DNA of 64,000 bases from Sphingomonas changnyeongensis (GTDB taxonomy: Bacteria > Pseudomonadota > Alphaproteobacteria > Sphingomonadales > Sphingomonadaceae). The stretch spans positions 442,501-506,500 of the forward strand of contig NZ_CP047895.1 of NCBI RefSeq assembly GCF_009913435.1, written 5' to 3'. Below, in pieces: positions 55,126 to 64,000 of this stretch. The notes beneath the pieces were generated by a model, which did no database searches, had not been told where the DNA came from, and saw only the letters and a program-made list of their open reading frames with translations. Made by a program: the position numbers and the translations under genes. Within the stretch, counting starts at the first letter, position 1, and each line of letters begins with the position of its first letter.

Positions 55126-55344
55126 ATGGGTCCGTTCCTCTATGTGATGGCGATCATCGGCTGCACCGATGACGGGCTGGATTGCCGCCAGGTCCGGCTG
55201 GTCGAGGCCCGCTATGTGTCGATGGCGGCGTGCCATGCGGCCGCCGAGGCGCAGCTGATCGCGCACAGCGACATCGACTTTCCGCAGATCCTCGCCAGCT
55301 GCACGGCGGCCACGAACCGCATCGCCGACAGCGGCCAGCCATGA
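55126..55344 (+). CDS. Small hypothetical protein with four Cys
   Basis: 72 residues: a short hydrophobic beginning ([16 protein letters not shown]), then [22 protein letters not shown] text (actual: [18 protein letters not shown]) and a Cys near the end (LASCTAAT). Four Cys suggest two disulfides in an exported protein, but the signal is not clear. AAGGAGAG about 6 nt before the ATG is a strong ribosome site, so it is likely real. Family not recognised. Its stop overlaps the etfA terminator. Confidence 0.65.
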   Translation: MGPFLYVMAIIGCTDDGLDCRQVRLVEARYVSMAACHAAAEAQLIAHSDIDFPQILASCTAATNRIADSGQP

Positions 55345-55377
55345 AAAAAGGGGCGGCCCGGCCGGACCGCCCCCTTT
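55344..55377 (-). terminator. Intrinsic terminator of etfA
   Basis: Stem AAAGGGGCGG (55347-55356) / CCGCCCCCTTT (55367-55377) with one bulge and a 10-nt loop; on the minus strand it ends in six Ts. It lies 22 nt after the etfA stop and may also end the plus-strand small gene. Confidence 0.8.
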
Positions 55378-55399
55378 CGGATTGCCGGAAAGCCCGGGT

Positions 55400-56335
55400 T
55401 CAGCCCGGCAGCTTTTCGGTCAGTTCCGGCACGACCTTGAACAGATCGCCGACCAGGCCGATGTCCGCGACTTGGAAGATCGGCGCGTCCTCGTCCTTGT
55501 TGATGGCGATGATGGTCTTGGAATCCTTCATCCCCGCCAGATGCTGGATCGCGCCCGAAATGCCGACCGCGATATAGACCTCAGGGGCGACGATCTTGCC
55601 GGTCTGGCCGACCTGATAGTCGTTGGGGACATAGCCGGCATCGACGGCGGCGCGGCTCGCACCGACGGCGGCGCCGAGCTTGTCGGCCAGCGGCTCGATC
55701 ACGGTCTTGAAGTTCTCGCCATTCTGCAGCGCGCGGCCGCCCGACACGATGATCTTGGCGCTGGTCAGCTCCGGCCGCTCCGACTTGGACAGCTCGGCCG
55801 AGACGAACTGCGACAGGCCGGCATCGCCGGGGCCGCCGACGCGTTCGACCGACGCGCTGCCGCCGCTGCGCTCCGCCTTGGCAAAGGCGGTGCCGCGCAC
55901 GGTGATCACCTTCTTGGCATCCGCCGACTGGACGGTCGCGATGGCGTTGCCGGCATAGATCGGCCGGGTGAAGGTGTCGGCGCTTTCGACCGACAGGATG
56001 TCGGAGATCTGCATCACGTCGAGCAGGGCAGCAACGCGCGGCGCGATGTTCTTGCCCACCGACGTGGCGGGGGCGAGAAACGCGTCACGATCGGCCATCA
56101 GCTCGACGACCAGCGGCGCGATGTTTTCGGCCAGCTGATGCGCATAGGCGGCATCATCGGCCAGCAGCACCTGGGCGACGCCGGCCACCTGCGCGGCCTG
56201 GTTGGCGACCGCTTCGCAACCCTGACCGGCGACGAGCACATGCACCTCGCCAAGCTTGGCGGCGGCGGTGACGACGGCGAGGGTCGCGTCCTTCAGCGAC
56301 TGATTGTCGTGATCTGCAAGAACAAGCGTCTTCAT
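55400..56335 (-). CDS. etfA: Electron transfer flavoprotein subunit alpha
   Basis: 311 residues. It carries the FAD-binding C-terminal domain: [75 protein letters not shown] and [20 protein letters not shown] accepts electrons from acyl-CoA dehydrogenases and passes them to ETF-quinone oxidoreductase. Overlaps etfB by 4 nt (ATGA). Confidence 0.97.
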   Translation of the reverse strand: MKTLVLADHDNQSLKDATLAVVTAAAKLGEVHVLVAGQGCEAVANQAAQVAGVAQVLLADDAAYAHQLAENIAPLVVELMADRDAFLAPATSVGKNIAPRVAALLDVMQISDILSVESADTFTRPIYAGNAIATVQSADAKKVITVRGTAFAKAERSGGSASVERVGGPGDAGLSQFVSAELSKSERPELTSAKIIVSGGRALQNGENFKTVIEPLADKLGAAVGASRAAVDAGYVPNDYQVGQTGKIVAPEVYIAVGISGAIQHLAGMKDSKTIIAINKDEDAPIFQVADIGLVGDLFKVVPELTEKLPG

Positions 56336-57081
56336 GCGACAACTCCCAGGTTCTTCAGCTTGCCGACCAGTTCATCGACATCGGCGACCTTGGCACCCGC
56401 CTGGCGCTTCGCCGGTTCAGCGACGCTCAGCGTCTTGAGACGCTGGGCGACGTCGATGCCGTAATCGCCGGGCGCCTTGGTGGCGAGCGGCTTGGCCTTG
56501 GCCTTCATGATGTTGGGCAGCGAGGCATAGCGCGGCTCGTTCAGCCGCAGGTCGGTGGTGATGATCGCCGGGGTCGCGAGCGACACCGTTTCCAGACCGC
56601 CATCGACTTCGCGGGTGACATGCACGCGGTCGCCGGCAATCTCGACCTTCGAGGCGAACGTGCCCTGCGGCCGGCCGAGCAGCGCGGCCAGCATCTGGCC
56701 GGTCTGGTTGGAATCGTCGTCGATCGCCTGCTTGCCGAGGATGATCAGGCCCGGCGTCTCTTCGGCGGCGACCTTGGCGAGCAGCTTGGCGACGGCCAGC
56801 GGCTCGACCTCGTCATCGGTCTGGATCAGGATCGCGCGGTCGGCACCCATGGCAAGCGCGGTGCGCAGCGTTTCCTGCGCCTTGGCCGGGCCGATCGACA
56901 CCACGACGATCTCGGTCGCGGCGCCCTTTTCCTTCAGGCGGATCGCTTCCTCGACGGCGATTTCGTCGAACGGGTTCATCGACATCTTCACATTGGCAAG
57001 GTCGACGCCCGAGCCGTCGGGCTTCACCCGCGGCTTCACATTGTAATCGATCACCCGCTTGACGGGGACGAGGATCTTCAT
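56332..57081 (-). CDS. etfB: Electron transfer flavoprotein subunit beta
   Basis: 249 residues. [38 protein letters not shown] and the adenosine-binding [16 protein letters not shown], then the ETF beta signature [44 protein letters not shown]-binding partner of etfA. GGAGAGAGGG precedes the ATG. It follows sucC on the minus strand after a hairpin. Confidence 0.97.
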   Translation of the reverse strand: MKILVPVKRVIDYNVKPRVKPDGSGVDLANVKMSMNPFDEIAVEEAIRLKEKGAATEIVVVSIGPAKAQETLRTALAMGADRAILIQTDDEVEPLAVAKLLAKVAAEETPGLIILGKQAIDDDSNQTGQMLAALLGRPQGTFASKVEIAGDRVHVTREVDGGLETVSLATPAIITTDLRLNEPRYASLPNIMKAKAKPLATKAPGDYGIDVAQRLKTLSVAEPAKRQAGAKVADVDELVGKLKNLGVVA

Positions 57082-57101
57082 GGTTCTACCCTCTCTCCAT
57101 T

Positions 57102-57133
57102 GGCCGCCCCGTGCCCGCCGGGCCGGGGCGGCC
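57102..57133 (-). terminator. GC-rich hairpin between sucC and etfB
   Basis: GGCCGCCCCG (57102-57111) / CGGGGCGGCC (57124-57133) with an inner GCCC/GGGC extension and a bulged T. No T-run follows; it may separate or balance sucC and etfBA expression rather than fully terminate. Confidence 0.4.
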
Positions 57134-57142
57134 TCATTCCGG

Positions 57143-58342
57143 TCAGGCCGCCTTTTCGACCTCGGCGACGATCTTGCGCGCCGCATCGCCCAGATCATTG
57201 GCCGGGACGATGGCCAGGCCGCTTTCGGCCAGGATGCGCTTGCCCTCGGCAACATTGGTGCCTTCGAGGCGCACGACCAGCGGCACCTTCAGATCGACTT
57301 CCTTCGCCGCGGCGATGATGCCCTCGGCGATGATGTCGCAGCGCATGATCCCGCCGAAGATGTTGACGAGGATGCCCTTCACCGCCGGGTCGCTCAGGAT
57401 GATCTTGAACGCCGCGGTGACCTTTTCCTTGCTGGCACCGCCGCCGACGTCGAGGAAGTTGGCCGGGAAGGCACCGTTCAGCTTGATGATGTCCATCGTC
57501 GCCATGGCGAGGCCCGCGCCATTGACCATGCAGCCGATATTGCCGTCGAGCTTGATGTAGGCGAGGTCGTATTTCGACGCCTCGATCTCCATCGGATCTT
57601 CCTCGGTCAGGTCGCGCAGCTCGGCCAGGTCCTTGTGGCGGAACATGGCGTTCGAATCGAAGCCGACCTTGGCATCGAGGACCATCAGCTGGCCCTGTTC
57701 GGTCACCGCAAGCGGGTTGATCTCGATCTGCGAGGCATCGGTGCCGAGGAACGCGTCATAGATCCGCGCGGTGACGTTCTGCGCCTGCTTGGCGAGATCG
57801 CCGGTCAGGCCCAGCGCCTTGGCGACCGCACGGCCATGGTGCGGCATCAGCCCGGTCGCGGGGTCGATCGCGATGGTGGTGATCTTTTCCGGCGTGTCAT
57901 GGGCGACGGTTTCGATGTCCATCCCGCCTTCGGTCGACGCGACGATGGCCACCCGGCCAGTGCCCCGGTCGACGAGCAGCGCGAGATAGAATTCCTTCGC
58001 GATATCAACGCCGTCGGTCACGTACAGGCGGTTGACCTGCTTGCCGGCTTCGCCGGTCTGCACGGTGACGAGCGTGTTGCCGAGCATCTCGGCCGCATGG
58101 GCGCGCACTTCATCGAGCGTCTTTGCCAGCCGCACGCCGCCCTTGGCGTCCGGGCCGAGTTCCTTGAACTTGCCCTTGCCGCGGCCGCCGGCATGGATCT
58201 GCGCCTTGACGACGTAAAGCGGGCCGGGAAGGCGACCGGCGGCGGCCACCGCCTCGTCGACCGACATGGCCGCGTGACCGGCGGGCACCGGCACACCGAA
58301 CTTTGCGAGCAGTTCCTTGGCTTGGTATTCGTGGATGTTCAT
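57143..58342 (-). CDS. sucC: Succinate-CoA ligase (ADP-forming) subunit beta
   Basis: 399 residues. ATP-grasp enzyme of the TCA cycle making succinate and ATP from succinyl-Co[39 protein letters not shown] and the C-terminal [45 protein letters not shown] are SucC signatures; [15 protein letters not shown] is near the end. sucD is not in the window next to it. Confidence 0.97.
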   Translation of the reverse strand: MNIHEYQAKELLAKFGVPVPAGHAAMSVDEAVAAAGRLPGPLYVVKAQIHAGGRGKGKFKELGPDAKGGVRLAKTLDEVRAHAAEMLGNTLVTVQTGEAGKQVNRLYVTDGVDIAKEFYLALLVDRGTGRVAIVASTEGGMDIETVAHDTPEKITTIAIDPATGLMPHHGRAVAKALGLTGDLAKQAQNVTARIYDAFLGTDASQIEINPLAVTEQGQLMVLDAKVGFDSNAMFRHKDLAELRDLTEEDPMEIEASKYDLAYIKLDGNIGCMVNGAGLAMATMDIIKLNGAFPANFLDVGGGASKEKVTAAFKIILSDPAVKGILVNIFGGIMRCDIIAEGIIAAAKEVDLKVPLVVRLEGTNVAEGKRILAESGLAIVPANDLGDAARKIVAEVEKAA

Positions 58343-58403
58343 CTGCGCACCCTCTTGGTTCGCCCGGCGCTAAAGCATGACCGAAGGGGCTTTGCCAACC
58401 CCG

Positions 58404-58760
58404 TCAGACACCAAGGCCGCAGCGGGCGAGCGCCGATCCGGTCACGGCAAGGATTTCGGGGTCCTTGAGCGCGCGCACCCGGCGCAGGAATTCCCTAGCG
58501 GAAAGATCGGCGACCGGCCGGTCCGCCAGCCCGCCAAGCGACCTGAGCTTGAGCAGCTGGCCGATCGACAGCTGATCGACCATCCGCCTGGCCATGCAGG
58601 TCGAAACCGAGGGCGGCAGCCCCGCCGAGGCGAGCGCCGATGACAGCTGCGATTCGGGGCCGGCACAGCCGGAGGCGAGCAACGCCGCGCCAAGCGCGAG
58701 CATTGTGGCCGCGCGCCGCAGCGGGGCGGACAGCCGGGGACAGACAGCAGACACGATCAT
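58404..58760 (-). CDS. Small predicted lipoprotein
   Basis: 118 residues. RRAATMLALGAALLASGC is a signal with a lipobox LASGC, giving a lipidated Cys32 as the mature N-terminus. The rest is helical and Ala/Leu-rich with Cys in VSTCMARRMVDQLSIGQLLKL. It is separated from sucC by 60 nt. Family not recognised. Confidence 0.65.
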   Translation of the reverse strand: MIVSAVCPRLSAPLRRAATMLALGAALLASGCAGPESQLSSALASAGLPPSVSTCMARRMVDQLSIGQLLKLRSLGGLADRPVADLSAREFLRRVRALKDPEILAVTGSALARCGLGV

Positions 58761-58883
58761 GACCGTGATTATAGCGCGGCAGCGGGGCCGCCGTCACCGG
58801 CCCGCATCCGGCGCGACGCAGCGCCCGCAACCCGGAAACTCACATAGATTGGCATCGCCCGTCCCCGCGCCTATATGGGCGCT

Positions 58884-59393
58884 ATGTCGTTCCTGGTCGG
58901 CCCTTTGCTGTTCATCCTGACCGTCGCCGCGATGGAGGGCGTCGCCTATGTCGCCCATCGCTGGATCATGCATGGCCCCGGCTGGTTCCTGCACAAAAGC
59001 CATCACCGGCCGCGCACCGGCTTCTGGGAACTGAACGATCTGTATTTCGTGATCTTCGCCGCGCCGTCGATCACCCTGCTGGTCGGCGCGTCGATCGGCT
59101 GGGGCGCATGGGCCGGGTGGGTCGGCGCGGGGATCGCCGGCTATGGTGCCATCTATCTCGGCTTTCACGACATCATCGTGCATCGCCGGCTCAATCACCG
59201 CTACATCCCCAAATCCGATTACATGAAGCGGATCATCCAGGCCCACCGGCTGCACCATGCGGTCGAGACCAAGGAGGGCACGGTCAGCTTCGGCTTTCTG
59301 GTCGCGCCCAAGCCTGAGGATCTGAAGGCCGAACTGGCCCGGCGCGGCCGCGCCGGCGTGCGCGCCCCGGCACTGGGCGAAGCGCGCGGCTGA
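58884..59393 (+). CDS. crtZ: Beta-carotene 3-hydroxylase
   Basis: 169 residues, four membrane helices. The four His motifs of the non-haem di-iron CrtZ family are visible: HRWIMH, HKSHH, HDIIVHRRLNH and HRLHH. It hydroxylates beta-carotene at C3 to cryptoxanthin and zeaxanthin. Start 58884 (second ATG) is nearer to relatives than 58875; no clear ribosome site. Convergent with the crtB-side genes, so it has its own promoter. Confidence 0.93.
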   Translation: MSFLVGPLLFILTVAAMEGVAYVAHRWIMHGPGWFLHKSHHRPRTGFWELNDLYFVIFAAPSITLLVGASIGWGAWAGWVGAGIAGYGAIYLGFHDIIVHRRLNHRYIPKSDYMKRIIQAHRLHHAVETKEGTVSFGFLVAPKPEDLKAELARRGRAGVRAPALGEARG

Positions 59394-59442
59394 CCACTAT
59401 CCGGGCGCGACGCCCTGCCGAGAGGCTGACGCCCCCGAAAAG

Positions 59443-59649
59443 CTAATCGTCGCGGTCGCTGAACCGGGCGGTTGACAGCTGCGACCACATCCACAGCCCG
59501 GTCACACCGAGCACCGGCACCACCAGCAGCCGGAACAGGTTGGTCACCGTCTCGTCGAGCCGCAGATCGGTGAACAGATAGACGAGCAGCGACAGCCCCA
59601 GCGTCAAATGGCTCCAGCGCAGCCAGGCGCGCAGCCGCCGGTCGTTCAC
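59443..59649 (-). CDS. Small two-helix membrane protein after crtB
   Basis: 68 residues beginning with GTG (59649), overlapping the crtB stop as GTGA, so it is translationally coupled to crtB. It has two hydrophobic helices: HLTLGLSLLVYLFTDL and NLFRLLVVPVLGVTGLWMWSQL, flanked by Arg-rich ends. No family recognised. By position it may help the carotenoid membrane complex, which is inference. Confidence 0.65.
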   Translation of the reverse strand: MNDRRLRAWLRWSHLTLGLSLLVYLFTDLRLDETVTNLFRLLVVPVLGVTGLWMWSQLSTARFSDRDD

Positions 59650-60539
59650 CGTTCGGCCTCGCGCGCCTGCCACAGCGCCCGCGCCACCCAGGCAAGCTTG
59701 GCGCGCTTGCGCGTCACGACCCGGCGGTCGAGCGCATCGGCCCCGCGCGCGCGCACCTTGCGGGCAATGTCGCCGTAAATGCCCGCCGCCGCCAGCACCG
59801 CCCAGCGGCTGCGAAACGCCAGCCGCCGCGCGCCGACCCGGGCGCTCGCCTCATAGCGTTCGGCGAGCGCGGTCAGCCGCAGCGTCAGCCGCGCGGTCTC
59901 GTCGGGGCGGTCGAGCAGCTGGTCGGCGGCCAGCCCCACCTCGTCCAGCCAGTCCTGCGGCAGATAGCAGCGCCCGCCCGCCATGTCCTCGCGCACGTCG
60001 CGGGCGATGTTGGCAAGCTGGAAGGCGCGGCCAAGGTCGCGGGCGCGCGCCAGCGTCGGCGCGTCGTCGGGGTGGACGCCCATCACCACCGCCATCATGC
60101 AGCCGACAGCACCCGCGACATGATCGCAATAACGGATGAGATCGGCCTCGGTGCGCGGACGCCATCCCTCGGCATCGAGGGCAAAGCCGGCGACATGTTC
60201 GTCGATATAGGCGCGCGGAATCGCGACTTCGGCCATCAGCGCGGCCAGCCCGTCAAAGGCCGGCTCGCCGGTCGTGCGGCCGGCAAGCGCATCCTCGGTC
60301 AGCGCCGTCAGCCGCGCCAGCCGCGCGGCGGGATCATCGACCGCGCGCAGTTCAAAGCCGTGGTCCTGACCATCGGCCAGATCGTCGCACGCCCGGCACC
60401 AGGCATAGAGCAGCCAGGCCCGGTCGCGCGTCGGCCGGTCGAACAGCCGGCTGGCGAGCGCGAAGGAGCGCGAGCCGCGCGCGATGCTCGCGCCCGCGAG
60501 CGCGACCAGTGCATCGCGGGCGGGCGCTTCAGAGCTCAT
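59646..60539 (-). CDS. crtB: Phytoene synthase
   Basis: 297 residues. Squalene/phytoene synthase fold: RAWLLYAWCRACDDLADGQ holds the first Asp-rich motif (DDLAD), and LGRAFQLANIARDVREDMAGGRCYLP the second (DVRED). It joins two GGPP to phytoene, the first carotenoid step. It follows the LOG gene with a small overlap (the LOG stop near 60529) and is the last large gene of crtY-crtI-LOG-crtB. Confidence 0.95.
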   Translation of the reverse strand: MSSEAPARDALVALAGASIARGSRSFALASRLFDRPTRDRAWLLYAWCRACDDLADGQDHGFELRAVDDPAARLARLTALTEDALAGRTTGEPAFDGLAALMAEVAIPRAYIDEHVAGFALDAEGWRPRTEADLIRYCDHVAGAVGCMMAVVMGVHPDDAPTLARARDLGRAFQLANIARDVREDMAGGRCYLPQDWLDEVGLAADQLLDRPDETARLTLRLTALAERYEASARVGARRLAFRSRWAVLAAAGIYGDIARKVRARGADALDRRVVTRKRAKLAWVARALWQAREAER

Positions 60540-61109
60540 CCCGGGTCATGCGGAAAATGGTCTGGTGCGGCTGATAGGCCGCCATCCGGTCGAGCAGCGA
60601 ATCGAGTTCGGCCTCGACGATCAGGATGCCGCGATGCTGCGGACGGACAAAGCCGACCTCCGCCATATGGGCGTTGAACGCGATCAGATGATCGTAAAAG
60701 CCGCGCGCGTTGAGCAGCCCGACCGGCTTTTCATGATAGCCGAGCTGCGCCCAGCTGACCGCTTCCCACAGCTCGTCCTGCGTGCCGACGCCGCCGGGCA
60801 GCGTCACGAACCCGTCGGCCAGATCGGTGAACAGCGCCTTGCGCTCGTGCATCGTCTTCACGACATGCAGCTCGGTCAGGCTGCGATGCGCGACTTCGGC
60901 GCGGGTCAGCGCCTCGGGGATCACGCCGATCACCTCGCCGCCCTCGCCCAGCGCCGCATCGGCGACCGCCCCATCAGCCCCAGCCGCCCGCCGCCATAGA
61001 CAAGGCCGATGCCCCGCGCGGCAAGCGCCCGGCCGACCTGGCGGGCAAGTTCGAGATAGAATGGGTCGGCCGGGGTAGCCGACCCGCAATAAACGGCAAG
61101 ACGCTTCAA
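60529..61109 (-). pseudogene. LOG family protein, frameshifted as read
   Basis: Start TTG at 61107-61109 with AAGGA about 6 nt upstream: MKRLAVYCGSATPADPFYLE, then LARQVGRALAARGIGLVYGGGRLGLMG. After a four-C run in the top strand (60969-60972, GGGG in the gene) the frame fails; one more G continues it into VADAALGEGGEVIGVIPEALT, then FVTLPGGVGTQDELWEAVSWAQLGYH with the PGGxGTxxE signature. LOG proteins are cytokinin-type phosphoribohydrolases for nucleoside monophosphates. Repaired length 193 residues. It lies between crtI and crtB. Confidence 0.8.
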
Positions 61110-61134
61110 CACGGGTCCTTTCACCAGCGGGTGG

Positions 61135-62619
61135 TTACGCGCCCAGATCGTCGAGCATCAGCCCGGCGGTCGCCTTGGCGCTGCCAACGACGCCCGGAAT
61201 GCCCGCACCCGGATGGGTGCCCGCGCCGACGAAATACAGGTTGGGGATCTGATCGTCGCGGTTGTGGGCGCGGAAATAGGCCGACTGCATCAGGATCGGC
61301 TCCAGGCTGAAGGCGCTGCCCAGATGGGCGGCGAGATCGGCCTGGAAATCGGTCGGCGCATAATGGAAGCGCTCGACGATCCGGTCCTTCAGATCGGGAA
61401 TGTCGAGCCGGCGCGCGACCTCGTCGAGGATGCGGTCGGCAAAACGCGGGCCTTCGACGTCCCAGTCAATGTCGAGCTTGCCCATGTGCGGCACGGGCGC
61501 CAGCACATAGAAGGTCGAGCAGCCATCCGGGGCCATCGACGGATCGGTCGCGGTCGGATGGTGCAGATAGAGCGAGAAATCAGGCGCCAGCCGGCCGTTC
61601 GAATAAATGTCGTCGAGCAGCCCCTTGTAGCGCGGCCCGAACAGGATCGAATGGTGCGGCACCTGCGGAAAGCGGCCGCGCAGCCCGAAATGGACGACGA
61701 ACAGCGAGGGCGAGAAACGCTTGCGGCGCAGCCGCCGCGCCGCCTGCGGGCCGCGCGGGCTGTTCTTGAGCAGGTCGCCATAGCTGTGGACGAGATCGGC
61801 GTTGGACGCGACCGCATCGGCATCGGTGCGCCAGCCGCTCCTGGTGCGCACGCCGGTCGCGCGGCTGCCCTTGGTTTCGATCTCGACCACAGGATCGCCC
61901 AGCCGCACCTCGCCGCCCAGCCGTTCGAACAGCCGCACCATGCCCGCGACCAGCCGGTTGGTGCCGCCCATCGCGAACCAGACGCCGCCATCCTTTTCCA
62001 GCTTGTGGATCAGCGCATAGACGCCGCTCGTCGCCATCGGATTGCCGCCGACCAGCAGGGTGTGGAACGACAGCGCCTCGCGCAGCTTTTCATTGCGGAC
62101 ATAGCTCGACACGATCGAATAGACCGAGCGCCACGCCTGATAGCGGGCGAGCGCCGGCGCGGCCTTGAGCATCGAGCGGAAGTCGAGGAACGGCACCGCG
62201 CCCAGCTTCAGATAGCCCTCGCGGTAGACGCCGGCCGAATAGTCGAGGAACCGCTGATAGCCGGCGACATCGGCGGGATCGAGCTTGGCGATCTCCGCGC
62301 TCAGCTTCGGCTCGTCGTTCGAATAATCAAAGTTGGTCCCGTCGGGCCAGTTGAGCCGGTAGAATGGAAACACTGGCACCAGCGTCACGTCCTGGGCCAT
62401 TTCATTGCCGCTCAGCTGCCACAGCTCGGCAAGCGAGTCGGGATCGGTGATGACGGTCGGCCCGCCATCGAAGATGAAGCCCTGCCGGTCCCAGAAATAG
62501 CCGCGCCCGCCCGGCTTGTCGCGCGCCTCGACGATCACCGTATCGATGCCCGCCGATTGCAGCCGGATGGCCAGCGCAAGACCGCCAAAGCCCGATCCGA
62601 TCACCACCGCCTTTTTCAC
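61135..62619 (-). CDS. crtI: Phytoene desaturase
   Basis: 494 residues. GTG start at 62619 with AGGAACAGGG close upstream and overlapping the crtY stop (GTGA). It has the FAD Rossmann motif VIGSGFGGLALAIRLQSAGIDTVIVEARDKPGGRGY and the C-terminal NLYFVGAGTHPGAGIPGVVGSAKATAGLML, both typical of CrtI. It introduces four double bonds to make lycopene from phytoene. The uninterrupted frame here contrasts with the broken LOG gene next door. Confidence 0.96.
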   Translation of the reverse strand: MKKAVVIGSGFGGLALAIRLQSAGIDTVIVEARDKPGGRGYFWDRQGFIFDGGPTVITDPDSLAELWQLSGNEMAQDVTLVPVFPFYRLNWPDGTNFDYSNDEPKLSAEIAKLDPADVAGYQRFLDYSAGVYREGYLKLGAVPFLDFRSMLKAAPALARYQAWRSVYSIVSSYVRNEKLREALSFHTLLVGGNPMATSGVYALIHKLEKDGGVWFAMGGTNRLVAGMVRLFERLGGEVRLGDPVVEIETKGSRATGVRTRSGWRTDADAVASNADLVHSYGDLLKNSPRGPQAARRLRRKRFSPSLFVVHFGLRGRFPQVPHHSILFGPRYKGLLDDIYSNGRLAPDFSLYLHHPTATDPSMAPDGCSTFYVLAPVPHMGKLDIDWDVEGPRFADRILDEVARRLDIPDLKDRIVERFHYAPTDFQADLAAHLGSAFSLEPILMQSAYFRAHNRDDQIPNLYFVGAGTHPGAGIPGVVGSAKATAGLMLDDLGA

Positions 62620-63740
62620 GCCCTGTTCCTTATGATGGCCCCGATCGCGCGGGGAATGGGAATGGGGGGATTCCCCGTCAAGATACGCAGCTTGTCGAAA
62701 ACGGATGTCTCGGCAGCGTAGAATCGCTGGATCAGCGGTTCGGGCAGGCCGTAGAAACGCTGCATCACCCGGTAGCGCTCGTCGGGGCGCGCGGCGCGGA
62801 ACAGCATCGTGTCGAGCAGCCGGTAAAAGCCGCGCCGCCGCCATGCCCGCGCGGCATGGCCGTGCGTCAGCCGTTCAAGCGCCGCCGCCGACAGATCGGG
62901 CGCGCGCGCAATCCGCGCCGCCAGCCGCACCGCATCGGGCAGCGAATAGCCGGTCGTTGCATGGAATAGCCCGGCGCGCATCCCGGCCTTGGCGATGCCG
63001 GTGCCGGTCGACGCCCAATAGGCGTCGAAATCGCCGCGCACCACGACCGGCAGCACGCCGGCCTCCTGCCGGTTGGCGGGGGTGACCGCCCAGCCCTTGG
63101 CCCGCGCATAATCAAGGATCCGCGCCTTCACCGCCTCGACGTCCAGTTCGGGACCGTCGGAATAATAAGTGTCCTCGATGAACAGCGTCTGCGGGCCGAA
63201 GGGCAGCACATAGACGAAGCGGTAGCCGTCGATCTGCTCGACCGTCGCATCCATGACGATCGGCCGCGTCAGCCCGTGCGGCTCGGCCGTGTGGAGTTCG
63301 AGGCCGACGAATTTCTGCCACCCGGCATCGAGCGTGGCGAGATCGCCGGGGCCGCGCGTGTCGATGACCGCCCCGCCCCCGCTTGCCTCCGCGGCCGCCG
63401 CCACCGCCGAGCCGAGGCGCAGCCGCTCCGCCGGCAGCGCGCGGCGCAGCACGGCGTCGAATTGTTCGGATTCGATCGAGTTGTAGCGGCTGGCGAGCGT
63501 CCGGCTGAGCTCGGGGAAGCGGACGTCATAGCCCTGCCAGCTGTGCGAAATGAAAGGTTCGACCAGCCAGCGATCCTCGGCCGCGACATCGCCGTCGAAA
63601 AACGACCAGACATGGTTGCCGCCCAGCACCTCGGCGCGTTCGTGCAGCAGGAACGGCACCTCGGGCCGCTTCTGGCTGAGCGCATAGGCGATCAGCCCGC
63701 CGGCCAGCCCGCCGCCCAGAATGGTGATCGGCTGCGTCAT
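62616..63740 (-). CDS. crtY: Lycopene beta-cyclase
   Basis: 374 residues. N-terminal dinucleotide-binding ITILGGGLAGGLIAYALSQ, then the CrtY signature LFIEDTYYSD and FYRLLDTMLFRAARPDERYRVMQRFYGLPEPLIQRFYA near the end. Cyclises both ends of lycopene to beta-carotene. First gene of the minus-strand carotenoid run; start 63740 preferred over 63770 because the sequence begins at the Rossmann strand. Its promoter must be within 63741-63924. Confidence 0.95.
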   Translation of the reverse strand: MTQPITILGGGLAGGLIAYALSQKRPEVPFLLHERAEVLGGNHVWSFFDGDVAAEDRWLVEPFISHSWQGYDVRFPELSRTLASRYNSIESEQFDAVLRRALPAERLRLGSAVAAAAEASGGGAVIDTRGPGDLATLDAGWQKFVGLELHTAEPHGLTRPIVMDATVEQIDGYRFVYVLPFGPQTLFIEDTYYSDGPELDVEAVKARILDYARAKGWAVTPANRQEAGVLPVVVRGDFDAYWASTGTGIAKAGMRAGLFHATTGYSLPDAVRLAARIARAPDLSAAALERLTHGHAARAWRRRGFYRLLDTMLFRAARPDERYRVMQRFYGLPEPLIQRFYAAETSVFDKLRILTGNPPIPIPRAIGAIIRNRA

Positions 63741-63924
63741 GGTGCGACCTGACCCGGCAGGCACGGCCACCCCCTGCGCGGGACGCTTTGATCATGGGCT
63801 GGGCATGCGGCACAGCCCCCCTTAGCGCGGATCGGGGGACGAATGAAATGGCCGGGCACGCACTAATCCAACCTGCATCAATCTGCATGACCGCCGGCAC
63901 AGGCTGCGCTATAGGCCGCCCGCG

Positions 63925-64000
63925 ATGACCGCCCTTCTGCTTGCCGCCCTGATGATGACGCTGATCGTCGGCCTGCGCTATCTGGCCGTGAGCGGGGCGT
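63925..64000 (+). CDS. N-terminal fragment of a membrane protein, possibly sterol desaturase/fatty acid hydroxylase family
   Basis: The first 25 codons are visible: MTALLLAALMMTLIVGLRYL then AVSGA, one hydrophobic helix, and the gene runs off the window. GGCTATAGGCC just upstream may be part of its promoter. The divergent place beside crtY and the RYLAVSG ending resemble the N-terminus of sterol desaturase-type proteins in this group, but the active-site His cannot be checked. Confidence 0.45.
   Translation, partial: MTALLLAALMMTLIVGLRYLAVSGA

Overview
The window is high-GC alphaproteobacterial chromosome, most likely a member of the Sphingomonadaceae. The basis is gene content and order: rpmF-plsX-fabH-ihfA-merR; hisG-hisD-nusB-thiL-hppA; infA-maf-RNase-yacG-tRNA-Phe; bolA beside cobS/cobT; crtY, crtI, crtB and crtZ carotenoid genes; and a sphingomonad-style PEP-CTERM-like anchor. 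No ribosomal RNA, IS element, integrase, phage gene or CRISPR array was seen. The genus is inference.

Layout. 0-4 kb: end of a YciA-like thioesterase, a MAPEG protein, then the lipid and nucleoid block rpmF-plsX-fabH-ihfA-merR. 4-9.5 kb: an AI-2E-type permease, a MarR regulator with a perfect palindromic operator candidate, and a tyrosine-to-fumarate pathway (hppD-hmgA-fahA) with a Rieske protein. 9.6-25 kb: CoA-transferase/racemase, DUF885 peptidase, typA, arginase-family enzyme, EamA transporter, TelA/XpaC pair, nitroreductase, L,D-transpeptidase, DUF2256, tRNA-Gln, 2-oxoglutarate oxygenase, MFS pump, glycine-zipper protein and a PEP-CTERM-like protein.

25-35 kb is the most unusual part. 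Minus-strand genes encode an O-methyltransferase, a VOC protein and a 724-residue protein with two methyltransferase modules. A divergent plus-strand unit encodes a small Cys-free helical protein, a 637-residue beta-propeller and an NADPH-FMN reductase. A convergent minus-strand unit encodes an FGE/SUMF1-fold protein and a 575-residue WD40 protein. I do not recognise this set as a described pathway; a modified-peptide or small-molecule system is a hypothesis.

35-49 kb: tRNA-Phe and housekeeping genes (yacG, RNase G/E-like, maf, infA), a thioesterase pair, an S1/P1 nuclease, hppA, thiL, nusB, hisD, hisG, an alpha/beta hydrolase, pirin, NUDIX and bolA. 49-58.8 kb: J-domain protein, VOC protein, cobS/cobT, Atm1-type ABC exporter, etfBA, sucC and a lipoprotein. 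58.8-64 kb: carotenoid genes crtZ, and crtY-crtI-LOG-crtB on the minus strand; together they would convert GGPP through phytoene, lycopene and beta-carotene to zeaxanthin.

Two window-wide patterns stand out. First, six copies (A-F) of a large palindromic intergenic element with about 31-32-nt arms. Each lies just 3' of a gene, four of them between convergent genes, and two copies show compensating arm substitutions. Second, five genes between 29.6 and 61 kb are broken by apparent loss of one base in a G/C homopolymer. In all five the frame continues cleanly afterwards, which points to sequencing or assembly error more than to real decay.
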